A stretch of DNA of 64,000 nucleotides from Burkholderia cepacia (GCF_001039005.1 NZ_LDWR01000041.1:353486-417485), one strand, 5' to 3'. Shown: positions 24,997 to 34,130, counted from the stretch's first letter. A program made the numbers and translations. The notes: generated by a model not told the origin, from the sequence alone.

Positions 24997-26034
24997 TCAG
25001 CGCCGCTCGCTCGGCGCAACGCCCGTCCAGCGCTTGAACGCGCGCGTGAAATTGGCGCGGTCCGTATAACCGACGCGCGCCGCGATCTCGTCGACCGGCA
25101 GGCGCGTGCCCGCGAGCAGCCGCAGCGCGTCGCGCAGCCGGATCTCATCGAGCAGCGTCGAATAGGTCGCGCCGTACTCCGCGAGCTTGCGCTTGAGCGT
25201 GCGCGCCGACACATGCAGTTCGCGCGCGATGTCGTCGACCGACGGATAACCGCCGTCGCCGCAGATCAGCAAATTGCGCACGCGCTCGACGATGCTCTCC
25301 GCATAACCGAGCCGCGCGAGTTCGGCCTCGCACTGCTGGACGATCATCTGCGCGGTCTGCGCGTTCGCGGTGCCGATCGGCTCGTCGAGCAGCGCGGCGT
25401 CGCAGCGGATGCGGTTCGCGCTCGCGTCGAAATGGCAGCGCGGCAACCGCGCGCGATAACGCTCGAACCACGGCGGCTCGGGCCATTCGAAGTGGAGTTC
25501 GGCGCGCGACTGCAGCGTGCTCCCCTGCGCCGGATACAGCAGCGAATTGAACAGGATCGCGGTCTCGACCAGGAAGTTCTCGACCGCGAACTGGCGCAGC
25601 CGGCCAAGCGGAAATGCTTCGAGCACGTCGATGTCGACGATCCCGTCGAGCTGCGCGAGCCGCACCGAGAAAAACGGCACGCGCGTCGGCAGATAGCGGA
25701 TGCCGAGCGCGATCGCCTCGCCGAGCGTCGCGCAGCTCATCAGCCCGAAGCCGATCAGTCCCGCTTTCGTCAGGCTGCTGCGCAGGCCGATCTCGATCGC
25801 GATCGACGGGTCGTCCGTCGCGTCGAGCAGGTTGAACACGATCGCCGCCTGTTGCAGCGGCGTGATGCGCGCATCGGGTTGCGCGAGCCGCTCGCGCTCG
25901 ATGCCCGAGCCCGCGAGAATGCGGCCGCCGTCGATGCCGCGCTCCTCGGCCAGCATCAGCATGAACAGCGCATACGCGGACGACACCGTCGCCTTGTTCA
26001 GCTGGCGCGCGGCATCCGGGACGGACAGGACCAT
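24997..26034 (-). CDS. AraC family transcriptional regulator
   Basis: A 345-residue regulator with an arabinose-binding-type N-terminal domain (PF12625-like, residues about 20-210) and a C-terminal double HTH (about 245-345: VSARTLKRKLAEYGATYSTL, then VGYTDRANFTRAFKRWTG). The ATG at 26034 was chosen; the frame continues to 26091 but that part would overlap the promoter region and one of the repeats. It is divergent from the desaturase gene, with two direct repeats between that suit AraC-type binding. Confidence 0.9.
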   Translation of the reverse strand: MVLSVPDAARQLNKATVSSAYALFMLMLAEERGIDGGRILAGSGIERERLAQPDARITPLQQAAIVFNLLDATDDPSIAIEIGLRSSLTKAGLIGFGLMSCATLGEAIALGIRYLPTRVPFFSVRLAQLDGIVDIDVLEAFPLGRLRQFAVENFLVETAILFNSLLYPAQGSTLQSRAELHFEWPEPPWFERYRARLPRCHFDASANRIRCDAALLDEPIGTANAQTAQMIVQQCEAELARLGYAESIVERVRNLLICGDGGYPSVDDIARELHVSARTLKRKLAEYGATYSTLLDEIRLRDALRLLAGTRLPVDEIAARVGYTDRANFTRAFKRWTGVAPSERR

Positions 26035-26075
26035 GCGGCGGACTCCGGAGCGGTTTCGGCGGATTGTAGCGTCGC

Positions 26076-26164
26076 TGGCCCGCAATGACACCGCGGCGGC
26101 ACTCTAGCCGCGCGGCACCGCATCGTGCGCCCGTGCGTCGGCCAGCATGGCCCGAAATGACACC
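26076..26164. promoter_or_regulatory. Two 17-base direct repeats between AraC and desaturase genes
   Basis: TGGCCCGCAATGACACC (26076-26092) and TGGCCCGAAATGACACC (26148-26164) differ at one base and are 72 bases apart, in the same orientation. AraC regulators bind direct repeats, so these are good candidate sites for the divergent regulator. Confidence 0.65.
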
Positions 26165-26260
26165 ACCATTGGCACCGGCGGCCCTCGCGTGCGGTCCGGC
26201 GCGCGCCTATGCTTGTCACATCGGCATAACGCCCCACTCTTTCCGCACGGATTCCGGTCG

Positions 26261-27370
26261 ATGAGCCAACCCGCACGAACCGCATTTCGCCACGACGCGG
26301 ACAAGGTCGCGTACGTCCGCCGCGAGGTCAACGCCGCGAGCGACGCGATCCGCGCGCGCTTTCCGCTGCTCGACAACCAGAACCTCGTCGGCGCGACCGT
26401 GATGGCCGCCTCGGTCGCCGCGATGCTCGCGATCGCGTGGCTGTATGCGCGCGGCGCGATCGCGTGGTACGTCGCGCTGCCGCTCGCCGCGTTCGTCACG
26501 TCGCTGATCCACGAGCTCGAGCACGACCTGATCCACCTGATGTACTTCAAGAAGACGCCGTGGGCCTATCACCTGATGATGGCGCTGTGCTGGCTCACGC
26601 GGCCCGGCACGATCAACCCGTGGACGCGGCGGCGCATGCACCTGCATCACCACAAGGTGTCGGGCGGCGAATCGGATCTCGAGGAATTCGGCATCACCAA
26701 TGGCGAGCACTGGGGCGTGAAGCGCCTGCTGATGATCGCGGACGGCATGCTGGCTGTCGTGCTGCGGCCGGCCGCGATGCGCCGCAAGGTGAAGCAGTAC
26801 GTCGCCGCGCAGCCGGTGCAGGATGCGGCCGAACGCGTGCAGTTGCGTGTCGAGCAGGTGTCGTCGTACATGCCGGTCGGTCACGTGTATTACGCGCTGT
26901 GGCATGCGTTCATCGTCTATCACGTCGGCCTGTTCGCGCTGCATGCGTTCGGCTACGCGGCGACGGTGCCAGCCCTCGTCGAGCGCGCAATGAACGTCGT
27001 CGATTTCCTCGCGGTGGTATGGCTCGGGCCGAACTTCGTGCGCAGCTTCTGCATCAACTTCGTCAGCTCGAACATGCATTACTTCGGCGACATCGATTCG
27101 CGCAACGTGATCCAGCAGACCCAGGTGCTCAACCCGTGGTGGATGCTGCCGTTCCAGCTGTTCTGCTTCAATTTCGGCAGCACGCACGCGATCCATCACT
27201 TCGTGGTGCGCGATCCGTTCTACATCCGGCAACTGACCGCGCGCACCGCGCATGCGGCACTGCGCGAAGTGGGCGTGCGCTTCAACGACGTCGGCACGTT
27301 CGCGCGCGCGAATCGCTGGGGTGCCTATCGCTCGCCGCGCGGCGAGCGCCGCATGCAGGCCGACGCGTAA
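26261..27370 (+). CDS. Fatty acid desaturase family protein
   Basis: A 369-residue membrane di-iron desaturase or hydroxylase. Histidine boxes are visible: HELEHD (about residue 86), HLHHHK (about 127) and HAIHH near the C-terminus (THAIHHFVVRDPFYI), with several hydrophobic segments between them. It would introduce a double bond or hydroxyl in a fatty acyl chain. ATG at 26261; upstream in-frame ATGs fall within the repeat/promoter region. The AraC regulator is divergent. Confidence 0.86.
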   Translation: MSQPARTAFRHDADKVAYVRREVNAASDAIRARFPLLDNQNLVGATVMAASVAAMLAIAWLYARGAIAWYVALPLAAFVTSLIHELEHDLIHLMYFKKTPWAYHLMMALCWLTRPGTINPWTRRRMHLHHHKVSGGESDLEEFGITNGEHWGVKRLLMIADGMLAVVLRPAAMRRKVKQYVAAQPVQDAAERVQLRVEQVSSYMPVGHVYYALWHAFIVYHVGLFALHAFGYAATVPALVERAMNVVDFLAVVWLGPNFVRSFCINFVSSNMHYFGDIDSRNVIQQTQVLNPWWMLPFQLFCFNFGSTHAIHHFVVRDPFYIRQLTARTAHAALREVGVRFNDVGTFARANRWGAYRSPRGERRMQADA

Positions 27371-27408
27371 CGCGGGCGTCCGGCGGCGCGCTGCGCCACC
27401 GCGGTCCA

Positions 27409-28029
27409 TCAATCGCCGATCGGCGGCATCGCCCCCTGCCCGCGGATCCACGACCAGTTCGCGAGCTCGGCCATTTCCTTGTCGCCGCGGCTGTCGCCAT
27501 ACGCGAACAACTGCTTCGGCGGCCGGTTGCCCCACCATCCGCGCAGCCGCACGACCTTCTGCGGCCCCCAGCAGTTCTCGCCGTCGAGCCGCCCGGCGAA
27601 CGTGCCGCGCTCGAACGCAAGCCGCGTTGCGAGCACGGCATCGAAGCCGGCCGTCTTCGCCCATTTCTCCAGATACAGCGACGGCGACGCGCTGACCAGC
27701 ACGACTTCATGCCCGCGCGCCTGATGCTCGCGAATGCGCTCCAGCATTTCCGGACGCACGAAGCGCGGCAGATACGTGTCGACGAACGTGCGCGCCTGCG
27801 CGTCGAGCGCGTCCTCGCGGATCGGCCCGAACGCGAACGACGCGAACTTCGCCTTCGCGTCGCCGCGCGACAGCAGCCCGGCCTTCATCGCAACGATCCA
27901 CGGCAGTGCGCGCAGCCCGGCCCATGCGAAGCGCGGCGTGCCGACCGCGTAGCGGACGAAATGGCGGAAGCTGTCGGTAGTCGTGATGGTGCCGTCGAAA
28001 TCGAATGCGGCGACGATGCGGTCTGTCAT
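27409..28029 (-). CDS. HAD-IB family hydrolase
   Basis: A 206-residue HAD-superfamily phosphatase of subfamily IB, as in phosphoserine phosphatase. Motif I is AAFDFDGTITTTDSF (Asp10, Asp12), motif II is LVSASPS, and motif IV is FAYGDSRGDKEM. The helical cap is between residues 20 and 90. The start at 28029 gives the family N-terminus. It converges on the desaturase gene. Substrate unknown. Confidence 0.9.
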   Translation of the reverse strand: MTDRIVAAFDFDGTITTTDSFRHFVRYAVGTPRFAWAGLRALPWIVAMKAGLLSRGDAKAKFASFAFGPIREDALDAQARTFVDTYLPRFVRPEMLERIREHQARGHEVVLVSASPSLYLEKWAKTAGFDAVLATRLAFERGTFAGRLDGENCWGPQKVVRLRGWWGNRPPKQLFAYGDSRGDKEMAELANWSWIRGQGAMPPIGD

Positions 28030-28162
28030 GGGGAAGCGGCGGGAAAGCGATGAGATGCCCGGGAAGATAGCAGACTCGCGCCGGCGCGCGAGAAATGGCG
28101 TGACGTGATGCGCTCGAGGCAACGAACCCGCGCACCGCAGCACCCGGGTTCGTACCGTTCGC

Positions 28163-29017
28163 TCAGCGCTGCGGCCGCGCCGCCAGCGCAGCGGGCAGCA
28201 CGACGTTCATCAGGTGGTCGGCGCGCGACAGCAGGTCGGCCACGCGTTCGTCGAGCCCGCGCAGTTGCGCGGGTTGCATCCGGATCTGCTGGACGGCCTG
28301 CCCGACGATGTTGCGGCGGTCGAACAACGTGCGCTCGACACCCGCGTCGTCCGGCACGTGCACGACGTCGGCCACCGCGCTCAGCGCCGCGAGCACGACC
28401 ACGAGGTTTTCTTCCGCATGGCGGACCTTCGCAGCCAGCTCCTCGGTGCGGCGCGGGAAGAAGCCGAGCGACTGCTTGAGCGCGCCGAGTGCCGCACGGT
28501 AGTCGACATGGCCCGACGCCCCGCCGAACCAGCGTTCGAACATGCCGGCCTTGCGCGTCGCCTGCGCGAGCATCCCGGCCATCATGTCGGCCGCGCCGAG
28601 TTCGTTGAATTCGCGCGTCGTCGCCGCGACGGCTTCGACGAGGTTGCCCGCCGTCTCCAGCGCACCGTCGCCGATCGTCGCGACCGTCGCGAGCTTGAGC
28701 GGCACCAGTTGCCGGATGTGCCGCTCGATGCGCGGCGCGTAGTCGGGATAGAGATTCGGAAAGCTCGCCTGCGCGGCGCGGAAGCACGCGTCGAGCTGCG
28801 GGTGATTCGATTCGCCGAACAGCGCACGGCCGAGCGCATCGGCCGGCGCCGCGCGTTCGGCCTTGTCAGCCGCCGGCCCGAAGTCGAGCGCCTGCGGCGC
28901 CACTCGCTCGGGCACAGGCGCAGGCGCAGGCGGCGCGTCGAACGCAAGACGCCCGGGCGTGCGCTCGGGCGTCGTATCGAACTCGAGCCGCTGCGGCTCG
29001 TCGGACGGATTCGTCAT
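28163..29017 (-). CDS. Hypothetical protein at the end of the tellurite operon
   Basis: A 284-residue, mostly helical, cytoplasmic-looking protein with a Pro/Ala-rich N-terminal 60 residues. It contains repeats of the type RLEFDTTPER / RLAFDAPPAP / ALDFGPAAD that resemble short linear binding motifs. I do not recognise its family. It follows terD after 51 bases on the same strand and is therefore probably the last gene of the telA-vWA-DUF475-terD transcript. Confidence 0.7.
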   Translation of the reverse strand: MTNPSDEPQRLEFDTTPERTPGRLAFDAPPAPAPVPERVAPQALDFGPAADKAERAAPADALGRALFGESNHPQLDACFRAAQASFPNLYPDYAPRIERHIRQLVPLKLATVATIGDGALETAGNLVEAVAATTREFNELGAADMMAGMLAQATRKAGMFERWFGGASGHVDYRAALGALKQSLGFFPRRTEELAAKVRHAEENLVVVLAALSAVADVVHVPDDAGVERTLFDRRNIVGQAVQQIRMQPAQLRGLDERVADLLSRADHLMNVVLPAALAARPQR

Positions 29018-29068
29018 CGCTGCATCCTGCCCGGCGCGGCGGTTTCCCGCACACCGGGCCGCGGCCAG

Positions 29069-29725
29069 TCAGACCGCGCCGCCGTAGGCGCGCACGAAGT
29101 CGCCGAGGCCGCGGTTGTAGCCGGCGCCGACGGCCTTGAACATGAAGTGACCGTCGCGGCGATAGAAGCTGCCGACCTGCACCGACGTCTCCATCGAGAA
29201 GTCTTCCTCGAGCGCGTACTTCGCGATCACCGCGCCCGACACCTCGTCGGCGATCTGGATATAGCTGTTGCGAACCTGGCCGAAATTCTGGCGGCGCGCT
29301 TCGGCCTGGTCGATCGTGACGACCACCGAGATTTCCTCGATATCGGCCGCGAGCTTCGTCATGTCGATGAAGATCACTTCGTCGTCGCCGTCGCCGCTGC
29401 CCGTGCGGTTGTCGCCGCTATGCACGACGCCCATGCACTTCGACGCGGGCATCCCGCGCTTCGGGAAATCGTCGCCCGGCTGGATGAAGGTTTCCTTGCG
29501 CTCCATCGTGCGCACTTCGCTGTTGTAGAACACGAAGTGCTGATCCGAGATCAGCTTCGGATTGCCCTGCGCGTCGTACTTGCACAGGAACACCGACACG
29601 TCGAGATCGAAATCCGTGCCCGTGTCCGTCGAGTTCGCGTCCCAACCGAGACCGATGCGGAATTTCTGCGTGCCGGGCGCTTCCTTCGACAGGTTGACGC
29701 GACCGCCTTTCGACAAATTGATCAT
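29069..29725 (-). CDS. terD: TerD family protein
   Basis: A 218-residue TerD-domain protein of the calcium-binding, tellurite/stress group. The Asp-rich motifs LGWDANSTDTGTDFDLDVSV and DNRTGSGDGDDE are the calcium sites. The start MINLSKGGRVNLSKEAPG is the standard TerD N-terminus. It lies between the DUF475 gene and the unknown gene. Members contribute to tellurite tolerance, phage inhibition or envelope stress; which applies here is unknown. Confidence 0.93.
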   Translation of the reverse strand: MINLSKGGRVNLSKEAPGTQKFRIGLGWDANSTDTGTDFDLDVSVFLCKYDAQGNPKLISDQHFVFYNSEVRTMERKETFIQPGDDFPKRGMPASKCMGVVHSGDNRTGSGDGDDEVIFIDMTKLAADIEEISVVVTIDQAEARRQNFGQVRNSYIQIADEVSGAVIAKYALEEDFSMETSVQVGSFYRRDGHFMFKAVGAGYNRGLGDFVRAYGGAV

Positions 29726-29817
29726 CTGAACCTCTTCTGCTGGAACCGCCGTTGCGCCGGCGATTATGCCGAGCCGCCCTGCGCGGCCCCTTGTTGATGG
29801 TGTCCGTGCCGCGCGCG

Positions 29818-30834
29818 TTACTCGCTCGCCACCGCGGTCCGGTCTTCCCTGCGTTGCACGACGATCGACGACCACACGGCCGCCGCGATCATCGCCGCGC
29901 CGATCAGGCCCGTGACGACCTCGGGCACCTCGAACTTCACGCCGAGGAACATGATCGTTGCGAGCGCACCGATCGCCCAGAACGCGCCGTGTTCGAGAAA
30001 GCGATATTGCGCGAGCGTGCCCTTCTTCAGCAGCACGAGCGTCATCTCCCGGATATAGGCCGCGCCGACGCCAAGGCCGAGCGCGATCAGGAAGATGTTG
30101 TTCGACAGCGCGAATGCACCGATCACGCCGTCGAAGCTGAACGACGAATCGAGCACTTCGAGATACATGAAACCCGCGACGCCTTCGCGCACCACACGCG
30201 TTCCCGTCTCCCCGCCGCCGACCAGGTCGCCCACGCCGTGCGCGATCACGAAGCCGATCACGCCGAACGCGCCCGCGAGCAGGAAGCTGACCTGCTCGGC
30301 CGCCGGCACGTAGAACGACGCGACGATCACGATCGCGAGCGTCAGCGCCACTTCCAGCGCCGTGATGCGGCCGAGATGGCGCATCGGGCCTTCGAGGAAG
30401 CCGATCCAGTGCTCGTCCTTCTCGGTGTCGAGCATGAACTTGAAGAACACCATCAGCAGGAACGCGCCGCCGAACGCCGACACCTGGTGATGCGCGGACG
30501 TCAGCACCGCCGCGTACTTCTCGGGCGATTCGATCGCGAGCGTCAGCGCGTCCCACAGGCCGATGTGGCCGATCACCGCGACGATCAGCAGCGGGAACAC
30601 GAGGCGCATGCCGAACACCGCGACCGGCAGGCCGAACACCATGAAGCGGTTGCGCCACTTCTCGGACCAGTTCTTCAGCACGGATGCGTTGACGACCGCG
30701 TTGTCGAGCGATAGCGAGATTTCGAGCACGGACAGGACCGCGACGATCAGCATGTCCTTCACGCCGCCGAGGAGATAGGCTGCGACCAGCGCGAGCACCG
30801 TGAGCGACAGCGGGATCTTGAAGTCTTTCAACAT
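29818..30834 (-). CDS. DUF475 (TerC-like) integral membrane protein
   Basis: A 338-residue inner-membrane protein with about 9 hydrophobic segments. The TerC-superfamily acidic motifs are visible in VLEISLSLDNAVVNASVL and LDSSFSFDGVIGAFALSNNI. It is longer than classic TerC and fits the YkoY/DUF475 branch. It probably handles metal ions in the stress operon, upstream of terD by 92 bases and downstream of the vWA gene by 42. Confidence 0.88.
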   Translation of the reverse strand: MLKDFKIPLSLTVLALVAAYLLGGVKDMLIVAVLSVLEISLSLDNAVVNASVLKNWSEKWRNRFMVFGLPVAVFGMRLVFPLLIVAVIGHIGLWDALTLAIESPEKYAAVLTSAHHQVSAFGGAFLLMVFFKFMLDTEKDEHWIGFLEGPMRHLGRITALEVALTLAIVIVASFYVPAAEQVSFLLAGAFGVIGFVIAHGVGDLVGGGETGTRVVREGVAGFMYLEVLDSSFSFDGVIGAFALSNNIFLIALGLGVGAAYIREMTLVLLKKGTLAQYRFLEHGAFWAIGALATIMFLGVKFEVPEVVTGLIGAAMIAAAVWSSIVVQRREDRTAVASE

Positions 30835-30876
30835 GATGGGGTATCGAGTTTCGGAAAAGTGGCGTGCGGGCCGCGC

Positions 30877-31623
30877 TTACTTCGCGCGCACCCAGTCGCA
30901 GAATTCCTGCGTGATCAGTTGTTCGTAGATCTGTTCGTCGCTGACGTCGAGCGATTCGAGATGCAGGAAACCGACGTTCGGCATCTCGTCCGCGACTTCC
31001 GCGAGGAAGCCGAATTCGCTCGGATCGCCGACGCCGACGAGCGACCAGTACAGCGGGAAGTGCTGCGACTCAGCCAGCAGCTGACGCACGCGCTTGCGGT
31101 CGTTCTTCGGGTTCTGGCCGTCGGTGACGAACAGCACCCAGGCAGGCAGATGGCCGTTCACCGGTGCGGATGCGGCCGGCGCGGGCGCTTCGTCCGCGCC
31201 GCCGAACAGCCGGCTCAGGAAGCCGCGCTTCGCTTCGCGCTGCGGCTGCGGCTCCGGCGCGCGGAAGAAGAAGTCGACGATGTCGTTCATCACCGGCGCA
31301 TACTGCGTGCCGCCCCACTTGTCGATCCGGGCTTCGAGCACGTGATCGGAAATGTACGAGCCGTAGTTGTCCGGCGTCGCGGTCGGCAGGCGGTCGTAGC
31401 CCTCGGTGAAGGTCCACGTGTCGACTTCGCCGTTGTCGTCGAACTTCAGTGCGATGCCGAGGATTCGGTCGTGCGTGTCCTGGATTACACCCGACTGGTA
31501 CAGCGGCTTCGCGGAGCCCGAGATGTCGAGCGCCGCGCCGACGCGCACGACGGGCGGCTTCAGGATCTGGCGTTTTTCGAGGACGATCACGACCTTCGCC
31601 GCGCGTTTCTCAAGCGTAATCAT
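30877..31623 (-). CDS. vWA domain protein (TerF/TerY-like)
   Basis: A 248-residue von Willebrand A domain protein. The MIDAS motif ALDISGSAKP (Asp33, Ser35, Ser37) is intact, with a later FVTDGQN. The segment GGTQYAPVM supplies the MIDAS threonine. An Ala/Pro-rich stretch with FLSRLFGGADEAP at about residues 130-150 is a linker-like insertion. It is typical of ter operons, where it may act as a scaffold. It begins 10 bases from the telA stop. Confidence 0.88.
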   Translation of the reverse strand: MITLEKRAAKVVIVLEKRQILKPPVVRVGAALDISGSAKPLYQSGVIQDTHDRILGIALKFDDNGEVDTWTFTEGYDRLPTATPDNYGSYISDHVLEARIDKWGGTQYAPVMNDIVDFFFRAPEPQPQREAKRGFLSRLFGGADEAPAPAASAPVNGHLPAWVLFVTDGQNPKNDRKRVRQLLAESQHFPLYWSLVGVGDPSEFGFLAEVADEMPNVGFLHLESLDVSDEQIYEQLITQEFCDWVRAK

Positions 31624-31633
31624 GCGGTGTTCC

Positions 31634-32722
31634 TCAAGAGTGCTTCGGAGCGAATCGTGTGATCAGGTCCTGTTCGAGCTGGCGCAGGCGCGGTGCGTCC
31701 TGGTCGCGCTGGCGCTTGCCGTCGGCGATGATCTGCGTGATGTCGTCGAACGCGCCGAACAGCTGCTGCTGCGCGTATTCGAACGTGTCGGTCGAGATCA
31801 CCGGGCGCTGGCCGAGCTTCGCGACTTCCTGCGCGTTCTGGCGGTTCAGGTCGGCCTGCGCACGGATCGCCTCGTCGGCCGCGTCGTACGTCGCGTTCGC
31901 GAGCGCTGCCGCACGCTTCGTGCTGAGCTGCTCGAGATAGAGCGCAAACGCGTTGGTCCACGCGGGGATCAGCACGGTCTTGATCGTCATGAACTTCGAC
32001 GTCAGCGTGCGTTTCTGGTCCTGCTCCATCCGGATCTGCGGCGCGAGCTGCTTCGACATCAGCATCGCGCGGTCGAGGTCGTCGAGCTTGCTTTCGAGCG
32101 CGTCGACCTTGCGCTTCACATCGAGCAGGCGTTGCGCGCCGAACGCGTCGTCCACCTGCTGCTGGCCGGCCGCGAGATGCGCGCGCAGCGTCGCGAGCGC
32201 CGTTTCGCCGTGCGCCTTCGACTGCGCGAGTTCCTGGTGCAGCGCGTAGTTGTCGTTGTACATCCGCTCGAGTTCGTCGATGCCGGCCTTCTGGCGCTGC
32301 GCATGGCTCCCGAGCTCGACGACGAGCGTGTCCATCCGCTTGCTCACCGACTCGTATTGCGACAGCAGCTTCTCCTTGGTCGAACGGAACAGCCGCGTGA
32401 CCTGCGTGAGCAGCCCGCCCTTGTCGGCGCCGCGCGGGTCGAGCCCCTTCGCGGTCGCGATCAGTGCGTTGAGCTTGTCGCCGAACTGGTCGGCATCCGA
32501 CGCGCGGACGCTCGCGAGAATCTGCTGGGAGAAGGCGGCGATCCGCGTGCCCTGCGTCGCACCGAGCTGGTCGATCTCGTCGACGGTGATCAGGCGCGCG
32601 TTCTCCATCGGCCGAGCTGCCGGCACGACGGCGGCGACAGGCACTGCGACGGGTGACAAAGACGGAGTGGAAGGACGATCGCTGACCGCATCGGATTTCT
32701 TGTCATCGAATAGCGGCTTCAT
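31634..32722 (-). CDS. telA: Toxic anion resistance protein TelA
   Basis: A 362-residue TelA/KlaA-family protein. It is largely helical with coiled-coil potential through residues 100-270. Conserved TelA pieces include PRGADKGGLLTQVTRLFR, the central LVVELGSHAQRQKAGIDELE, and TLTSKFMTIKTVLIPAWTNA. It is the first gene of the operon. The start at 32722 gives the MKPLFDDKK N-terminus; in-frame sequence upstream is Arg/Lys-rich and overlaps the leader. A good sigma-70-type promoter lies about 100 bases upstream. Confidence 0.92.
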   Translation of the reverse strand: MKPLFDDKKSDAVSDRPSTPSLSPVAVPVAAVVPAARPMENARLITVDEIDQLGATQGTRIAAFSQQILASVRASDADQFGDKLNALIATAKGLDPRGADKGGLLTQVTRLFRSTKEKLLSQYESVSKRMDTLVVELGSHAQRQKAGIDELERMYNDNYALHQELAQSKAHGETALATLRAHLAAGQQQVDDAFGAQRLLDVKRKVDALESKLDDLDRAMLMSKQLAPQIRMEQDQKRTLTSKFMTIKTVLIPAWTNAFALYLEQLSTKRAAALANATYDAADEAIRAQADLNRQNAQEVAKLGQRPVISTDTFEYAQQQLFGAFDDITQIIADGKRQRDQDAPRLRQLEQDLITRFAPKHS

Positions 32723-32824
32723 GTGGCTACCACGTTTCCTTTTCTGCTTTTTTGCTACGTGTTGTCGTGCGCGCGAGGCGCGCATCCGCGATAACCGCCG
32801 TGCTCTCTCACGGGCGGCAGACGG

Positions 32825-32854
32825 ACAATAAATGGCACGGCTGCATTACGTCAA
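32825..32854 (-). promoter_or_regulatory. Probable sigma-70 promoter of the telA operon
   Basis: On the minus strand the -35 is TTGACG (32849-32854) and the -10 is TATTGT (32825-32830), with an 18-base spacer. The start would be close to 32818, leaving a leader of about 95 bases before telA. Confidence 0.6.
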
Positions 32855-33076
32855 GCGACGAAATTCTTTCAATTTCCATTCATTTTGTAATGAAATGCGT
32901 GGCCACGATGCCAGCCCGTCGCCACTCATGCCACCATGCGCGTTGGCCGCGTAAGGTTCGGACGCATCCAAACTTACATTCCCGACCAATACGAAAGAAA
33001 AATGAAATCACTGGTATTGGCGGATTTCAGACGCCGCGCATGGGCGGCCGAGAGGCTCACGATCGCCGATCGCGCG
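32855..33076. other. AT-richer gap without a convincing gene
   Basis: Together with the telA leader this makes a 354-base gap. It is clearly less GC-rich than its surroundings, especially 32855-33005. A plus-strand frame beginning MKSLVLADFRRR at about 33002 continues antisense through the next gene and has no family features, so it was not called. Confidence 0.5.
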
Positions 33077-33493
33077 CTATCGATCCTGCACGCGATTCAT
33101 GCCGAGCCGACGCAGGATGAACGGCACGGAGCGTTCACGAATCGTGAAGTCCCATCGCCCGTCGATACCCACGAACGTCGCGCTGAAATGCCGGTCGTCG
33201 ACCCATGTGATGTCGTCCAGATGGCACGACGCATACATCGCGCCGACCGTGCGTTGCGCGCACACCTTCAGCGGATCCTTCGACACGAGCGTGAAGGTGA
33301 CGGCCTCCTCGAACGGGCAGTCGTAGTCGGTGACGAGCAGATAGGCGGCCGGCGTTTCGAACTGGCGGAGCAGCACGTAGCCGGAAATGGCGAGACCGCA
33401 ACGCACGCCGTCCACGAGCACATGCGTGCGTGACGGCCACGCTTCGTACGGACCGTCGTGCGTTTCGAGCGTAAAGCGCTCGACCGGCTTCAT
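33077..33493 (-). CDS. Hypothetical protein, 138 residues
   Basis: Soluble beta-rich protein with no signal peptide (MKPVERFTLETHDGPYEAWP at the start). I do not recognise a family. Codon use is like the neighbours and the reading frame is open over its whole length, which supports a real gene. It begins 8 bases after the stop of the LysE-type gene on the same strand, so the two are probably co-transcribed. Confidence 0.65.
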   Translation of the reverse strand: MKPVERFTLETHDGPYEAWPSRTHVLVDGVRCGLAISGYVLLRQFETPAAYLLVTDYDCPFEEAVTFTLVSKDPLKVCAQRTVGAMYASCHLDDITWVDDRHFSATFVGIDGRWDFTIRERSVPFILRRLGMNRVQDR

Positions 33494-33500
33494 CGCCGCG

Positions 33501-34130
33501 TCAGTTCGCGGCCTTGCGATACAGCGCGACGTACCCCGCGAGCATCAGCAGCAGCGACCCGCTGACGCGGTTCAGCCACTTCTCCCCCGCCGCTTTCCAC
33601 ACCCGCACCGAATGCACGCCAAGCAGCGCGTAGCCGGTCATCCCGATGACATCGATCGCGACGATCGTCGCCGCGAGGATCGCGTATTGCGGCGCGATTA
33701 CGTGCGACCGGTCGACGAACTGCGGCAGCAGCGCGGACATGAACAGGTAGTACTTCGGGTTGCTCATCGCGACGAAAAAGCTCTTCAGGAAAGCAGTCCG
33801 GCGATCCGGCGTCGGGGGCTCGAGTTCCTCGGCCACGGCGGACCGGCCGCTCGACATCAGCATCCGGATGCCGACATACGCGAGCCACGCCGCGCCGAGC
33901 AGCTTCAGCGTCACGAACGCCGTTTCGGATGCGTCGAGCAGCACGCCGAGGCCGAGCCCGACCAGTGCGACGAGCACGACGTCGGCCGTGACGGCGCCGA
34001 GCATGCCGACCATCGCGTGACGCAATCCGTAGCGCGAACCGTTGCTCATCGCGAGCAACACCGTCGGGCCGGGTGTCGCGACGCCGACGGACAGGATCAG
34101 GGCAAATGCGAGCAAGGCGGAGAGCGACAT
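33501..34130 (-). CDS. LysE family translocator
   Basis: A 209-residue inner-membrane exporter of the LysE/RhtB family with about six hydrophobic segments. The opening LLAFALILSVGVATPGPTVL and MSNGSRYGLRHAMVGMLGA are the family signature, and AMSNPKYYLFMSALLPQFVD is the conserved middle loop. Exports an amino acid or related metabolite; which one is unknown. The ATG at 34130 is preceded by AGGAACG. Confidence 0.9.
   Translation of the reverse strand: MSLSALLAFALILSVGVATPGPTVLLAMSNGSRYGLRHAMVGMLGAVTADVVLVALVGLGLGVLLDASETAFVTLKLLGAAWLAYVGIRMLMSSGRSAVAEELEPPTPDRRTAFLKSFFVAMSNPKYYLFMSALLPQFVDRSHVIAPQYAILAATIVAIDVIGMTGYALLGVHSVRVWKAAGEKWLNRVSGSLLLMLAGYVALYRKAAN

Noticed and set aside
32936..33433. 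Plus-strand frame beginning in the gap before the 138-residue hypothetical gene
   Set aside because: Most of it lies antisense to the minus-strand gene, whose product looks more protein-like; no domain or good ribosome site supports the plus frame.
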